From: Rhizomonospora bruguierae
Lineage (GTDB): Bacteria; Actinomycetota; Actinomycetes; Mycobacteriales; Micromonosporaceae
Assembly: GCF_018397995.1 (NCBI RefSeq)
Contig: NZ_BBQH01000052.1
Location: 1-42,786, forward strand
Length of the DNA: 42,786 nucleotides
Direction of reading: 5' to 3'
Shown one piece after another: positions 13,725 through 22,400 of the stretch. The notes beneath the pieces are model-generated. The model saw only the letters and a program-made list of their open reading frames with translations, had not been told where the DNA came from and made no database searches. Position 1 is the first letter of the stretch. The number at the start of each line of letters is the position of its first letter. The translations under genes were made by a program, and so were the position numbers.

Positions 13725-14687
13725 CTAGCCGTTCTGGATGAGCCGCTCCACGACCGTCCTGACCGTGTTGACCGGGATGGCGAAGCCGACGCCGATGTTG
13801 CCGCTGTCCTGGCCGGTGGTGGCGATGGCGGTGTCGATGCCGACCACCCGGCCGGCGGTGTCCACCAGCGGGCCGCCGGAGTTGCCGGCGTTGATCGCGG
13901 CGTCGGTCTGGATCATGTCGCCGGCGGTGCCGCTGCCCAGGGAGGTCCGCTGCGCGCCGCCGCCGGAGTCGGACGCCGTGTCGCGGTGCAGCGCGGAGAC
14001 GATCCCGGAGGTCACCGAGCCGGACAGGCCGAGCGGGCTGCCGAACGCCAGCACCGTGTCACCGACCTGGAGCGCGTCGCTGTCCCCGAGGGTCGCCGGG
14101 GTCAGGTTCCGGGCGCCGCTGACCCGCAGCACCGCCAGGTCCGCGCTGGTGCTCGCGCCGACCAGCGTGGCGGGCAGGGTGGTGCCGTCGGACAGGGTCA
14201 CGGTGATCGTGCCGCCCGAGGAGACGCGGCCCGGGGAGGTGTCGCCCGAGGAGACGACGTGCGCGTTGGTGACGATCAGGCCGTCGGTGCTGAGCACCAC
14301 GCCGGAGCCGAGGTCCGCGCCGTCCTGCCCGCTGACCTTGATCGTGACCACGCTGGGTGCGAGCCGGGCCGCGACGCCGCTGAGCGTGGTGTCGGCGTCG
14401 ACGGTCGCGGCGGGGGCCGTGGCGGCGGTCGTGGTGGCGGCGGTGCCGGTGGCGCGGTCCCAGGCGGCGACGGTGACGCCGCCCGTGACGCCGCCGGCGA
14501 GCACCAGGGCGACCACGGCCGCCATCATCGCGCTCCGGCGGGGCCCGCGGGGTGTACCGGGCGTGCCGAACGGGCCGGCCGGCCCGGCGGGCGGGGCCGG
14601 CGGCGGGAGGGGCGGTTGCCACCCGTAGGGGTACGCGGGGCGCTCGAGTTGTGCGGTACCGCTGGGGGAGGAGTTCATCTCGGTCAT
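13725..14687 (-). CDS. Membrane-anchored HtrA-like trypsin-family serine protease without PDZ domain
   Basis: A 320-residue protein: a Pro/Gly-rich cytoplasmic N terminus (residues 1-50), one membrane anchor (about 53-75, SAMMAAVVALVLAGGVTGG) and an extracytoplasmic S1C protease domain. The triad is visible as His in VTNAHVV, Asp in STSADLAVL and Ser in NAGNSGGPL. The sequence ends right after the last protease strands (VGFAIPVNTVRTVVERLIQNG), so there is no PDZ domain. ATG 14687 is taken because GGAGG lies upstream, although the 12-base spacing is long; ATG 14678 is an alternative. It probably cleaves or senses damaged envelope proteins. It is divergent from the SOS operon. Confidence 0.88.
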   Translation of the reverse strand: MTEMNSSPSGTAQLERPAYPYGWQPPLPPPAPPAGPAGPFGTPGTPRGPRRSAMMAAVVALVLAGGVTGGVTVAAWDRATGTAATTTAATAPAATVDADTTLSGVAARLAPSVVTIKVSGQDGADLGSGVVLSTDGLIVTNAHVVSSGDTSPGRVSSGGTITVTLSDGTTLPATLVGASTSADLAVLRVSGARNLTPATLGDSDALQVGDTVLAFGSPLGLSGSVTSGIVSALHRDTASDSGGGAQRTSLGSGTAGDMIQTDAAINAGNSGGPLVDTAGRVVGIDTAIATTGQDSGNIGVGFAIPVNTVRTVVERLIQNG

Positions 14688-15181
14688 GTCTTGACGGTGC
14701 CTCCGTGAGTTCGGGCCTGGCTTAGCGCCGGCTGTGACTGTGCTGTACGCGCCGCGCCACGCCGGCGTACCCCTTCTGAGCTGCCCCTTTGTGGGTGACG
14801 GGCGGGGCGTTGCGGTTTTGTCGTACCCGGGGTTTACTGTGGGGGACACGTTCGAACGGTTGTTCGAACGGAAGGGGCCCGCTGTTCGAGCCGCGGACAG
14901 GGGTTCCGCCCCGGGCGGAGCGATTCGCGGCGCGCCGCCCGGAGGGTTCACGGCCCGGGCCTCGCGAGTCCGGACCACAGGCAGGACCGCCGTTCGCCGC
15001 CCTCCCGACCCCCGGGCGGCGGGCGGTGGCCCAGCCGGCCCCGCCGGTCGGGTGTGGCGTGGGGAAGCTCCACGCCCGGCCGTCGGGCTGCTGCGCCTTC
15101 CCCCGCAGCGGCGAGCCCCAGCGGTCTCGCCGGAACCGGCACCACACACCGGCGTACAGGCAACGCGGAGGAGACAGCCCG
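14688..15181. other. 494-base intergenic region between protease and HEPN gene
   Basis: It contains the SOS promoter (14810-14867) and then a leader of about 330 bases before the HEPN start. The leader is GC-rich and holds two small hairpins: GGCGTGG (15056-15062) pairing with CCACGCC (15070-15076), and CTGCG/CGCAG around 15091-15108. There is a strong ribosome binding site, GGAGGAGA, at 15167-15174. The protease promoter must lie at the left end, but no convincing -10 is seen there. No small gene is evident. Confidence 0.5.
14810..14867 (+). promoter_or_regulatory. SOS (LexA-regulated) promoter with a perfect SOS box
   Basis: The 16-mer TCGAACGGTTGTTCGA at 14852-14867 is an exact match to the actinobacterial LexA box (TCGAAC-N4-GTTCGA). 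Each arm lies in a GTTCGAAC palindrome, so the symmetry extends further. Just upstream, TACTGT (14835-14840) fits a TANNNT -10 and TTGCGG (14810-14815) a -35 with 19-base spacing. That puts the box over the transcription start, where LexA would block the polymerase. The genes downstream are HEPN-imuA'-imuB-dnaE2, known SOS genes in related bacteria. Confidence 0.85.
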
Positions 15182-15682
15182 ATGTCCAGCATTAAGGCCC
15201 CCGTGACGGCCACCGTGACAGCCACGGTGTCCACGGCCACCGGCGACCCGTCGGCGCCCGCGGTACCGGCGCACATGCTGCCCCACCGCACCCCCGTCGA
15301 ACTGCTGCTGCTGGCCCGCCGCGGGCTGGCCGAGGCGGCGCTGACCCGCCCGGACGGGCTCCGCTACGCCGCCGCGCACCTGGCCGCCCTGCGTGCCGCG
15401 GCCGCCATGCTCTCCGCCCGCGCCCGCCCGGTGCCCGCCCGCCGCAACCGGGTGACCAGCGTCTGGGAGCTGCTCGTGCGGGTCGCGCCGGAGCTGGGCG
15501 AGTGGGCCACGTTCTTCGCCCTGGGCGCGGCCAAGCGGGCCGCCGCCGAGGCCGGCATCCCCCGGGTGGTCACCACCCGCGAGGCGGACGACCTGCTGCG
15601 CGCCGCCGAGCAGTTCGTGGCCGTGATCGAGGTCGCCCTCGGGGTGGCGCACCAGCCCACGCTGGACGGCGTCGCCGCCTGA
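15182..15682 (+). CDS. SAV_6107-type HEPN domain protein
   Basis: A 166-residue all-helical protein. The sequence from about residue 35 (RTPVELLLLARRGLAEAAL, then YAAAHLAALRAAAAML, VWELLVRVAPELGEWATFFALGAAKRAA and EADDLLRAAEQFVAVIEVALG) matches the SAV_6107-type HEPN family of actinobacteria. HEPN domains often bind or cut RNA using an R-x4-6-H motif; here R61-YAAA-H66 fits that spacing, but whether it sits where the active site should be is not certain. ATG 15182 follows GGAGGAGA by seven bases; the longer frame from 14789 would run through the promoter. It is the first gene after the LexA box and 72 bases before imuA'. Confidence 0.75.
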   Translation: MSSIKAPVTATVTATVSTATGDPSAPAVPAHMLPHRTPVELLLLARRGLAEAALTRPDGLRYAAAHLAALRAAAAMLSARARPVPARRNRVTSVWELLVRVAPELGEWATFFALGAAKRAAAEAGIPRVVTTREADDLLRAAEQFVAVIEVALGVAHQPTLDGVAA

Positions 15683-15754
15683 CCGGCGGCACGGCACAGC
15701 ACGTCAGCGCGATCAAGCACCATCGCACGAGTTCGTCCGGGGGCGGGAGTGGCC

Positions 15755-16861
15755 ATGTCAGGGCTGGCAGCGGTGCGTTCCGCAGCCCTGGCGGGGTTGC
15801 TGCGCCCGGCCAGCGAGCTGGGCGGCGCCGCGACCGGCACGGGGGCGGACGCGGCGGGCGGCGGCACCGACCGGATGCTGCCCGTCCTGCCCGAGCTGCG
15901 GCCGCTGCTCCCCGGACGCGGCCTGCGCCGGGGCGCCACGGTGGCCGTGCTGCCCGGCACCGGCGCCCCGGCGCGGGCCGACGCCCCCACCTCCACCGCC
16001 CCGAACCCCACCGCCCCCGGCGCGGTCGGGGCCGGCCCTGAGCACGCCGGCCCCGACCCCACTAGCTCCCACCCCGCTAGCCCTGGTCTTGCTGGTCCTG
16101 GTCTTGTTGGCTCTGGTCTTGTTGGTCCTGGTCTCGCTGGCTCCGGTCGCGCCGCCTCCCGCCTCGCCGGCCCCGACCCCGGCCCTGGCCCCGGTCCCGG
16201 TCCCGGCCCCGGCCTTGGCCCCGGCCCCGACCCACACGCGGGTGAGGCACGCTCCCGGGGGGCCGCGGGGCCGAAGGGCCGGCGCGGCGCCACCCCCGCC
16301 GACCCGCTGCCGGCGGCGCCGGGCGGCGCGTCCTCGCTGCTGCTCGCGCTGCTCGCCGAGGCGTCCCGGGCCGGCTCCTGGTGCGCCGTCGTCGGCGTGC
16401 CCACCCTCGGCGCGGTCGCCGCCGCCGAGTTCGGCATCGCGCTGGACCGGCTCGCCCTGGTCCCCAACCCCGGCCCCGAGTGGGCCACCGTGGTCGCCGC
16501 GCTCATCGACGGGCTGGACGTGGTGGTCGTCGCCGTCCCGGGCGCGGTCGCCCCGGCGGTCACCGCCCGGCTGGCCGCCCGGGCCCGGCAGCGCGGCGCG
16601 GTGCTGGTCCCGTTCGGCGGCTGGACCGGCGCGGACGTCACCCTCCAGGTGCTGAACGCCGCCTGGGAGGGGCTCGGGCAGGGGCGTGGCCGGCTCCGCC
16701 GGCGGGCGGTCACCGTCTGCGCCCGCGGCCGCGGCGCCGCCGCCCGCCCCAAGCAGGTCCGGCTCTGGCTGCCCCGGGCCGCGCACGGCTTCGGCCCCGG
16801 GGCGGGGGCCGGTGGTGGCGCGCCGGCCGCGACCGCGGTCCACCGAGTGGGTGCGCTGTGA
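15755..16861 (+). CDS. imuA': ImuA' mutasome protein (RecA-like, degenerate) with large insertion
   Basis: A 368-residue accessory protein for mutagenic repair. It lies directly before imuB and dnaE2, overlapping imuB by four bases. A RecA-like core is seen as LRRGATVAVLPGT (residues 58-69) and, after an insertion, GGASSLLLALLAEASRAGSWCAVVG (about 190-214), then EFGIALDRLALVPNPGPEWATVVAALIDG and VVVVAVPGAVAP. The Walker A lysine is absent. Residues 70-188 are low-complexity Pro/Gly/Ala sequence ([22 protein letters not shown]) cutting the core at the P-loop position. Start ATG 15755 has GGGAG five bases upstream; GTG 15749 is the alternative. The family is known to support ImuB-DnaE2 damage tolerance with RecA. 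Confidence 0.78.
   Translation: MSGLAAVRSAALAGLLRPASELGGAATGTGADAAGGGTDRMLPVLPELRPLLPGRGLRRGATVAVLPGTGAPARADAPTSTAPNPTAPGAVGAGPEHAGPDPTSSHPASPGLAGPGLVGSGLVGPGLAGSGRAASRLAGPDPGPGPGPGPGPGLGPGPDPHAGEARSRGAAGPKGRRGATPADPLPAAPGGASSLLLALLAEASRAGSWCAVVGVPTLGAVAAAEFGIALDRLALVPNPGPEWATVVAALIDGLDVVVVAVPGAVAPAVTARLAARARQRGAVLVPFGGWTGADVTLQVLNAAWEGLGQGRGRLRRRAVTVCARGRGAAARPKQVRLWLPRAAHGFGPGAGAGGGAPAATAVHRVGAL
15962..16318 (+). repeat. In-frame low-complexity insertion in imuA'
   Basis: It codes residues 70-188 of ImuA'. Two sub-arrays are seen: about 16081-16150 with units such as ggtcttgttggtcctggt (coding GPGLVGSGLVGPGLAG), and about 16173-16230 with six-base ggcccc/ggtccc units coding a (GP)n run. 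The T-rich wobble codons of the first sub-array are unlike the surrounding gene, marking it as recent. Confidence 0.88.
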
Positions 16862-19347
16862 GCCGGCCCGTCCGCACGCTGCTGGTCTGGTGCCCGGACT
16901 GGCCCGTGGTCGCCGCCGAGATCGTCGAGGGTGTGCCGGCGCACACGCCGGTCGCCGTCCTGCACGCGAACCGGGTGGTCGCCTGCTCCCAGGCCGCCCG
17001 CGCCGAGGGGATCCGGCGCGGGCTGCGCAAGCGGGAGGCGCAGAGCCGGTGCACCCGGCTGACCGTGGTCGAGCACGACCCCGGCCGGGACGCCCGCGCG
17101 TTCGAGGGGGTCGTGGCCGCCGTCGAACAGGTCGCCGCCGGGGTGGCGGTGGTGCGCCCCGGCGCCTGCGCACTGGTCGCCCGCGGCCCGGCCCGGTACT
17201 TCGGCGGCGAGGAGGCGGCCGCCGAACGGATCGTCGAGCACATCGCGCAGACCTGCGCGGTGGAAAGCCAGGTCGGCATCGCGGACGGCCTGTTCGCCGC
17301 CGACCTCGCCGCCCGCGCCGGGCGGATCGTCCCGCCCGGCGGCACCCCCGAGTTCCTCGCCGGCATCGACGTCACCGCGCTGGACCGTCCACCATTGACG
17401 GACCTGCTGCGTCGGCTGGGCGTGCGCACGCTCGGTGACTTCGCCGCACTGTCCGGCGCGGACGTGCTGGCCCGGTTCGGCTTCGACGCCGCCCTGGCGC
17501 ACCGCCTGGCCGGCGGCCACGACCACCGCCCACTCGCCCCCCGCCAGGCCCCGCCCGACCTGGTCGTCACCGACACGTACGACGAGCCGCTGCTGCGCGT
17601 GGACGCCGCCGCCTTCGCCGCCCGCGCGCTCGCCGAGCGGCTGCACACCACCCTCGCCGGGTACGGCCTGGCCTGCACCCGCCTGGGCATCGAGGCGGTC
17701 ACCGGGGACGGCCAGGAACTGCACCGCGTCTGGCGGCACGACGGCCGGCTCACCGCCGCCGCCATCGTCGACCGGGTCCGCTGGCAACTGGACGGCTGGC
17801 TCTCCGGTAGCCACCGCCCCGGCGCGGCGGGCTCCCGTCCCACCCGCCCGACCGCCGGGATCATCCGCCTCACCCTGGTCCCCGACGGGGTGCTCGCCCA
17901 CGTCGGGCTGCAACCCGGCCTGTGGGGCGAGACGGGCGCCGAACGCGAGCGCGCCCACCGGGCGCTCAGCCGCGTCCAGGGCATCCTCGGCCCCGAGGCG
18001 GTGCTCACCGCGGTCCTCGGCGGCGGTCGCGGCCCCGCCGCCCAGGCACACCTGATCCCCTGGGGCGACGAGCGCACCCCCGCCCGCCCCGGCGAGCCGA
18101 CCACCTGGCCGGTCGGCTACACCTCCCCCGAGGACCCGGACGAGGCGCCCCCGGAGCGCGTCCCCCTGCGCCTGGTCACGGCCGGCGAGCCCGAGCCCCG
18201 GCCGGAGACGGAGCCGCCGGAGACGGAGCCGCCGGAGACGGAGCCGCCGGACATGGAGCCACAGCCGGACCCGGAGGCGGCGGAGCCCGAGCGGCAGCAC
18301 GGCGACCGGCCGCGGCTGACCGCCGTCGCGGGCGGCGGCGCCGGTGGTCCGGACGCGGGATTCCGCCCGACGCTGGTCCGGGAGAGCACATCGTCCACAG
18401 AGGAGGTGCGGGTCGCGCGGCCCCCGGCGGGTGCTGCCGCAGCGCCGTGCACGGATGGTGCACCGGGCGCTGAGGGTGGTGCGGCGCGCGTGGGTGGCCC
18501 CGGGAGCCCGAGCGGCGAGGGCACGCCGTTACCGGCTGCGGGGCGCACGGACGCGCCTGCCCGCCTGAGCGGCGGCGCTGAGGGTGGTGCAGCACGCTCG
18601 GGTGCTCCTGCGGAGCTGAGCGATGGGGCAGCGGAGCTGGGCGGCGGCGCGGCGGGTGGCGCAGTACGCCCGGGTGCGCCTGCGGAGTTGAGCGATGGGG
18701 CAGCGGAGCTGGGCGGCAGTGCGGCAGGTGGCGTGCGGGGTGGTGTGGGCCTGAGCGGTGCGGCGGTGCCGGGTGGCGGCGCTGTGGGCGTAAATGGCGG
18801 CGCGGGGGGTGCTGAGGGCGGCGCGGAGGGCCTGGACCCCTCGACGGACCCGAGCGCCGATGGTGCGGCGGCAGCGGGCCGGTCCCGGGCGGAAGTGCTG
18901 CCGCCGGTTGCTGGGCAGGTCACCGGCCCGAGTAGCGCGGGAGCGGCGCGCGCGAACGGTGGGGCGGGCGGCGGTAGGGCGTCGGGGCGCGGGAGTCGGC
19001 GGGCGGTGTCGCCGCCGGTGCCGCCCTGGCCGGGTCGGCCCCCGCCACCGGCGCCCGCGGCGGTGCTCCTATCCGCGCTGCCGGTACAGGTGGAGGACGA
19101 TGCCGGCGAGACCGTGCGGGTGAGCGCGCGACTGGCGGTCAGCGGGCCACCGTGCCGGGTGGTGCTGGGGTCGGGGCGGGTGATCGGGATCGTCGCGTGG
19201 ACCGGGCCGTGGCCGGTGGACGAGCGCTGGTGGGCGCCGGCCGAGGCGCGGCGGGGCGCGCGGTTTCAGGTCGGGCTGGCGGACGGGCGAGCGCTGCTGC
19301 TGGGCGTCTCCGCCGGTTCCTGGCACATCGAGGCCGTCTACGACTGA
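16858..19347 (+). CDS. imuB: ImuB, catalytically inactive Y-family polymerase, with long Gly/Ala-rich insertion
   Basis: An 829-residue homologue of ImuB, which is usually 500-560 residues. Residues 1-400 are Y-polymerase-like (TLLVWCPDWPVVAAE, GIRRGLRKREAQ, the helix-hairpin LLRRLGVRTLGDFAALSG), but the catalytic DMD and SLDE acidic motifs are replaced (VWCPDW; RPGACALVARG), so it should be a scaffold rather than a polymerase. QPGLWG at 352-357 fits the QxxLWG beta-clamp-binding motif known from mycobacterial ImuB. Residues about 446-733 are low complexity (ETEPP repeats, then PGRS-like Gly/Ala with a 72-bp tandem duplication). The conserved C-terminal domain resumes at 735 and ends WWAPAEARRGARFQVGLADG...HIEAVYD. 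GTG 16858 overlaps the imuA' stop. Confidence 0.85.
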   Translation: MSRPVRTLLVWCPDWPVVAAEIVEGVPAHTPVAVLHANRVVACSQAARAEGIRRGLRKREAQSRCTRLTVVEHDPGRDARAFEGVVAAVEQVAAGVAVVRPGACALVARGPARYFGGEEAAAERIVEHIAQTCAVESQVGIADGLFAADLAARAGRIVPPGGTPEFLAGIDVTALDRPPLTDLLRRLGVRTLGDFAALSGADVLARFGFDAALAHRLAGGHDHRPLAPRQAPPDLVVTDTYDEPLLRVDAAAFAARALAERLHTTLAGYGLACTRLGIEAVTGDGQELHRVWRHDGRLTAAAIVDRVRWQLDGWLSGSHRPGAAGSRPTRPTAGIIRLTLVPDGVLAHVGLQPGLWGETGAERERAHRALSRVQGILGPEAVLTAVLGGGRGPAAQAHLIPWGDERTPARPGEPTTWPVGYTSPEDPDEAPPERVPLRLVTAGEPEPRPETEPPETEPPETEPPDMEPQPDPEAAEPERQHGDRPRLTAVAGGGAGGPDAGFRPTLVRESTSSTEEVRVARPPAGAAAAPCTDGAPGAEGGAARVGGPGSPSGEGTPLPAAGRTDAPARLSGGAEGGAARSGAPAELSDGAAELGGGAAGGAVRPGAPAELSDGAAELGGSAAGGVRGGVGLSGAAVPGGGAVGVNGGAGGAEGGAEGLDPSTDPSADGAAAAGRSRAEVLPPVAGQVTGPSSAGAARANGGAGGGRASGRGSRRAVSPPVPPWPGRPPPPAPAAVLLSALPVQVEDDAGETVRVSARLAVSGPPCRVVLGSGRVIGIVAWTGPWPVDERWWAPAEARRGARFQVGLADGRALLLGVSAGSWHIEAVYD
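18193..19056 (+). repeat. Low-complexity insertion in imuB with 72-bp tandem duplication
   Basis: It codes residues 446-733. At 18204-18250 a 15-base unit codes ETEPP about four times. At 18601-18672 and 18673-18744 a 72-base unit is duplicated in tandem, coding GAPAELSDGAAELGGGAAGG and its near-copy. The rest is Gly/Ala/Pro sequence with GGA and GGC codons. The conserved C-terminal ImuB domain follows in frame. Confidence 0.88.
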
Positions 19348-19437
19348 CACCGAGCCAAATCTTGGTACGGGAACGCGCTTCCCGGGGCGAAGGCACACGT
19401 AGAGGTGTGGGTGGGAAGGCAGCACGGGAGAGGCGGC

Positions 19438-22400
19438 GTGGGTTTCAACAATCCGGACATCCCATGGTCAGAGCTGGAGCGGACGCTCAGCGACCACAGC
19501 GGCGGCCACGGTGGCGGCAGCGGCGGCCACGGCGGCCACGGCGGCGGCTACGGCGGTGGTCAAGGCGCCGGCAGTGGTCGGAACGGCCGGGGTCAGCAGG
19601 GCGGTGAGCAGGGCGGTGGCGAGCGGCCGTACGTCGTCGATCCGCTGGCGATCGACGCGGACGGGGGTGACTCGCCGGCTTGGAGCCGGAAGCGGCAGCC
19701 GTACCGCCGCGCGCCGGTGCGGCGTCCCGCCGGCGCCGTGCCCTACGCTGAGCTGCACTGTCACACGAACTTCAGTTTCCTGGACGGGGCGAGCCACCCG
19801 GAGGAGTTGGCGGAGGAGGCGACCCGGTTGGGGCTGACCGGGTTGGCGATCACCGATCATGACGGGCTGTACGGGATCGTGCGGTTCTCGGAGGCGGCGC
19901 GGGCGCTGGAGCTGCCGACGATTTTCGGGGCGGAGCTGTCGTTGGGGCTGCCCGGTCCGCAGAACGGGGAGCCGGACCCGCTCGGGCGGCACCTGCTGGT
20001 GCTGGCGCACGGGCCGGAGGGGTACGTGCGGCTGTCGCGGGTGATCTCGGAGGGGCAACTGGCCGGCGGCGAGGAGGGGCGGCCGGTGTACGACCTGCAC
20101 CGGGTGGCCGAGGACCTGAAGGACCACGCGCTGGTGCTGACCGGGTGCCGCAAGGGGCTGGTGCCGGGTGCGCTGCTCACCCAGGGGGTCACCGGGGCGG
20201 CGCGGGAGTTGGAGCGGCTCACCGCGGTGTTCGGGGCGGAGAACGTGGCCGTGGAGCTGATCGATCAGGGCGATCCGCTCGACGGCGAGCGCAACGACGC
20301 GCTGGCGGAACTGGCGAAGGCCAAAGACCTCCCGACGGTCGCCACGAACAACGTGCACTACGCGGCGCCGGGGCGTCGGCGGCTGGCGACGGCGCTGGCG
20401 GCGGTGCGGGCGCGGCGGTCGCTGGACGAGATCGACGGCTGGCTGCCGGGCGCCGCCACCGCGCACCTGCGTTCCGGTGCGGAGATGGCGGCCCGGTTCG
20501 CGGCGTACCCGGGTGCGGTGGCGCGGGCCGCGCGGTACGGGGCGCAGTTGGCGTTCGACCTGAACCTGGTCGCGCCGAAGCTGCCGGACTTCCCGGTGGC
20601 GCCGGGGCACACCGAGATGACCTGGCTGCGGGAGCTGACCATGGCGGGCGCGCTGCGCCGGTACGGGCCGCCGGAGGCGCACCCGCAGGCGTACCGGCAG
20701 CTCGAGTACGAGCTGAGCATGATCGAGGAGCTGGAGTTTCCCGGGTACTTCCTGGTGGTCCACCAGATCGTGGAGTTCTGCCGGCGGGAGAACATCTACT
20801 GCCAGGGTCGCGGCTCGGCGGCGAACTCGGCGGTCTGCTACGCGCTGGGGATCACCAATGTGGACGCGGTGCGGCACGGGCTGCTGTTCGAGCGGTTCCT
20901 GGCGCCGGAGCGGGACGGACCGCCGGACATCGACGTGGACATCGAGTCGGACCGGCGGGAGGAGGTCATCCAGTTCGTCTACGAGACCTACGGCCGGCGG
21001 CACACGGCGCAGGTGGCGAACGTGATCTCGTACCGGCCGCGGTCGGCGGTGCGGGACATCGCCAAGGCGTTCGGCTTCTCCCCGGGCCAGCAGGACGCGT
21101 GGAGCAAGCAGATCGACCGCTGGGGGAGCATCGCGGCGGTCGACGCGGACGAGATTCCGGCGCACGTCATCGAGTACGCGAACGAGTTGCAGACGTTCCC
21201 GCGGCACCTGGGCATCCACTCCGGCGGCATGGTGATCTGCGACCGGCCGGTGGTGGAGGTGTGCCCGGTCGAGTGGGCGCGGATGGCGAACCGCTCGGTG
21301 CTGCAGTGGGACAAGGACGACTGCGCCACCGTCGGGCTGGTCAAGTTCGACCTGTTGGGGCTGGGCATGCTGTCGGCGCTGCACTACGCGTACGACATGA
21401 TCCAGCTCGACCTGGACATCGGCTCGATGGACCTGACCGACCCGGAGGTCTACGCCATGCTCTGCCGGGCGGACTCGGTGGGCGTGTTCCAGGTGGAGAG
21501 CCGCGCGCAGATGGCCACCCTGCCCCGGCTGAAGCCGGAGTGCTTCTACGACCTGGTGGTGGAGGTGGCGCTGATCCGGCCGGGGCCGATCCAGGGCGGC
21601 TCGGTGCACCCGTTCATCCGCCGCAAGAACGGGCTGGAGCCGGTGACGTTCCCGCACCCGCTGATGCGCAACGCGCTGGAGAAGACCAGGGGCGTGCCGC
21701 TGTTCCAGGAGCAGCTCATGCAGTTGGCCATCGACGTGGCCGGGTTCACCCCGGCGGAGGCGGACCGGTTGCGCCGGGCGATGGGGTCCAAGCGGTCCAC
21801 CGAGCGGATGGCGGCGATCCGGGAGCGGCTCTACGCCGGGATGGCGGAGCGCGGCATCACCGGCGAGTTGGCCGACGACGTGTACCGGAAGCTGGCCGCC
21901 TTCGCCAGCTACGGCTTCCCGGAGAGCCACGCGATGAGCTTCGCGTACCTGGTGTACGCCAGTTCGTGGCTGAAGCGGTACCACCCGGCGGCGTTCTGCG
22001 CGGCGTTGCTGAACGCGCAGCCGATGGGGTTCTACTCGCCGCAGACGCTGGTGGACGACGCCCGCCGGCACGGCGTGGAGGTGCGCCGTCCGGACATCAA
22101 CGCCAGCGACGCGAAGGCCGTCCTGGAGTCCACCCCGGCGACCCGGTGGGGCAGCGAGCCCGGTGAGCCGCCGCACCGGTGGGGGCTGGGCGGGCCGGCG
22201 GTCCGGATGGGGCTGTCCGGCGTGCGCACTCTCGGCGAGGAGGTGGCCCAGCGGATCGAGGACGAGCGGCGCGCCAACGGCCCGTACGCGGACCTGGGCG
22301 ACCTGGCCCGGCGGGCCGGGCTGAGCACGGCGCACCTGGAGGCGCTGGCCACCGCGGACGCGTTCGCCGGTTTCGGGCTGACCCGCCGGCAGGCGCTGTG

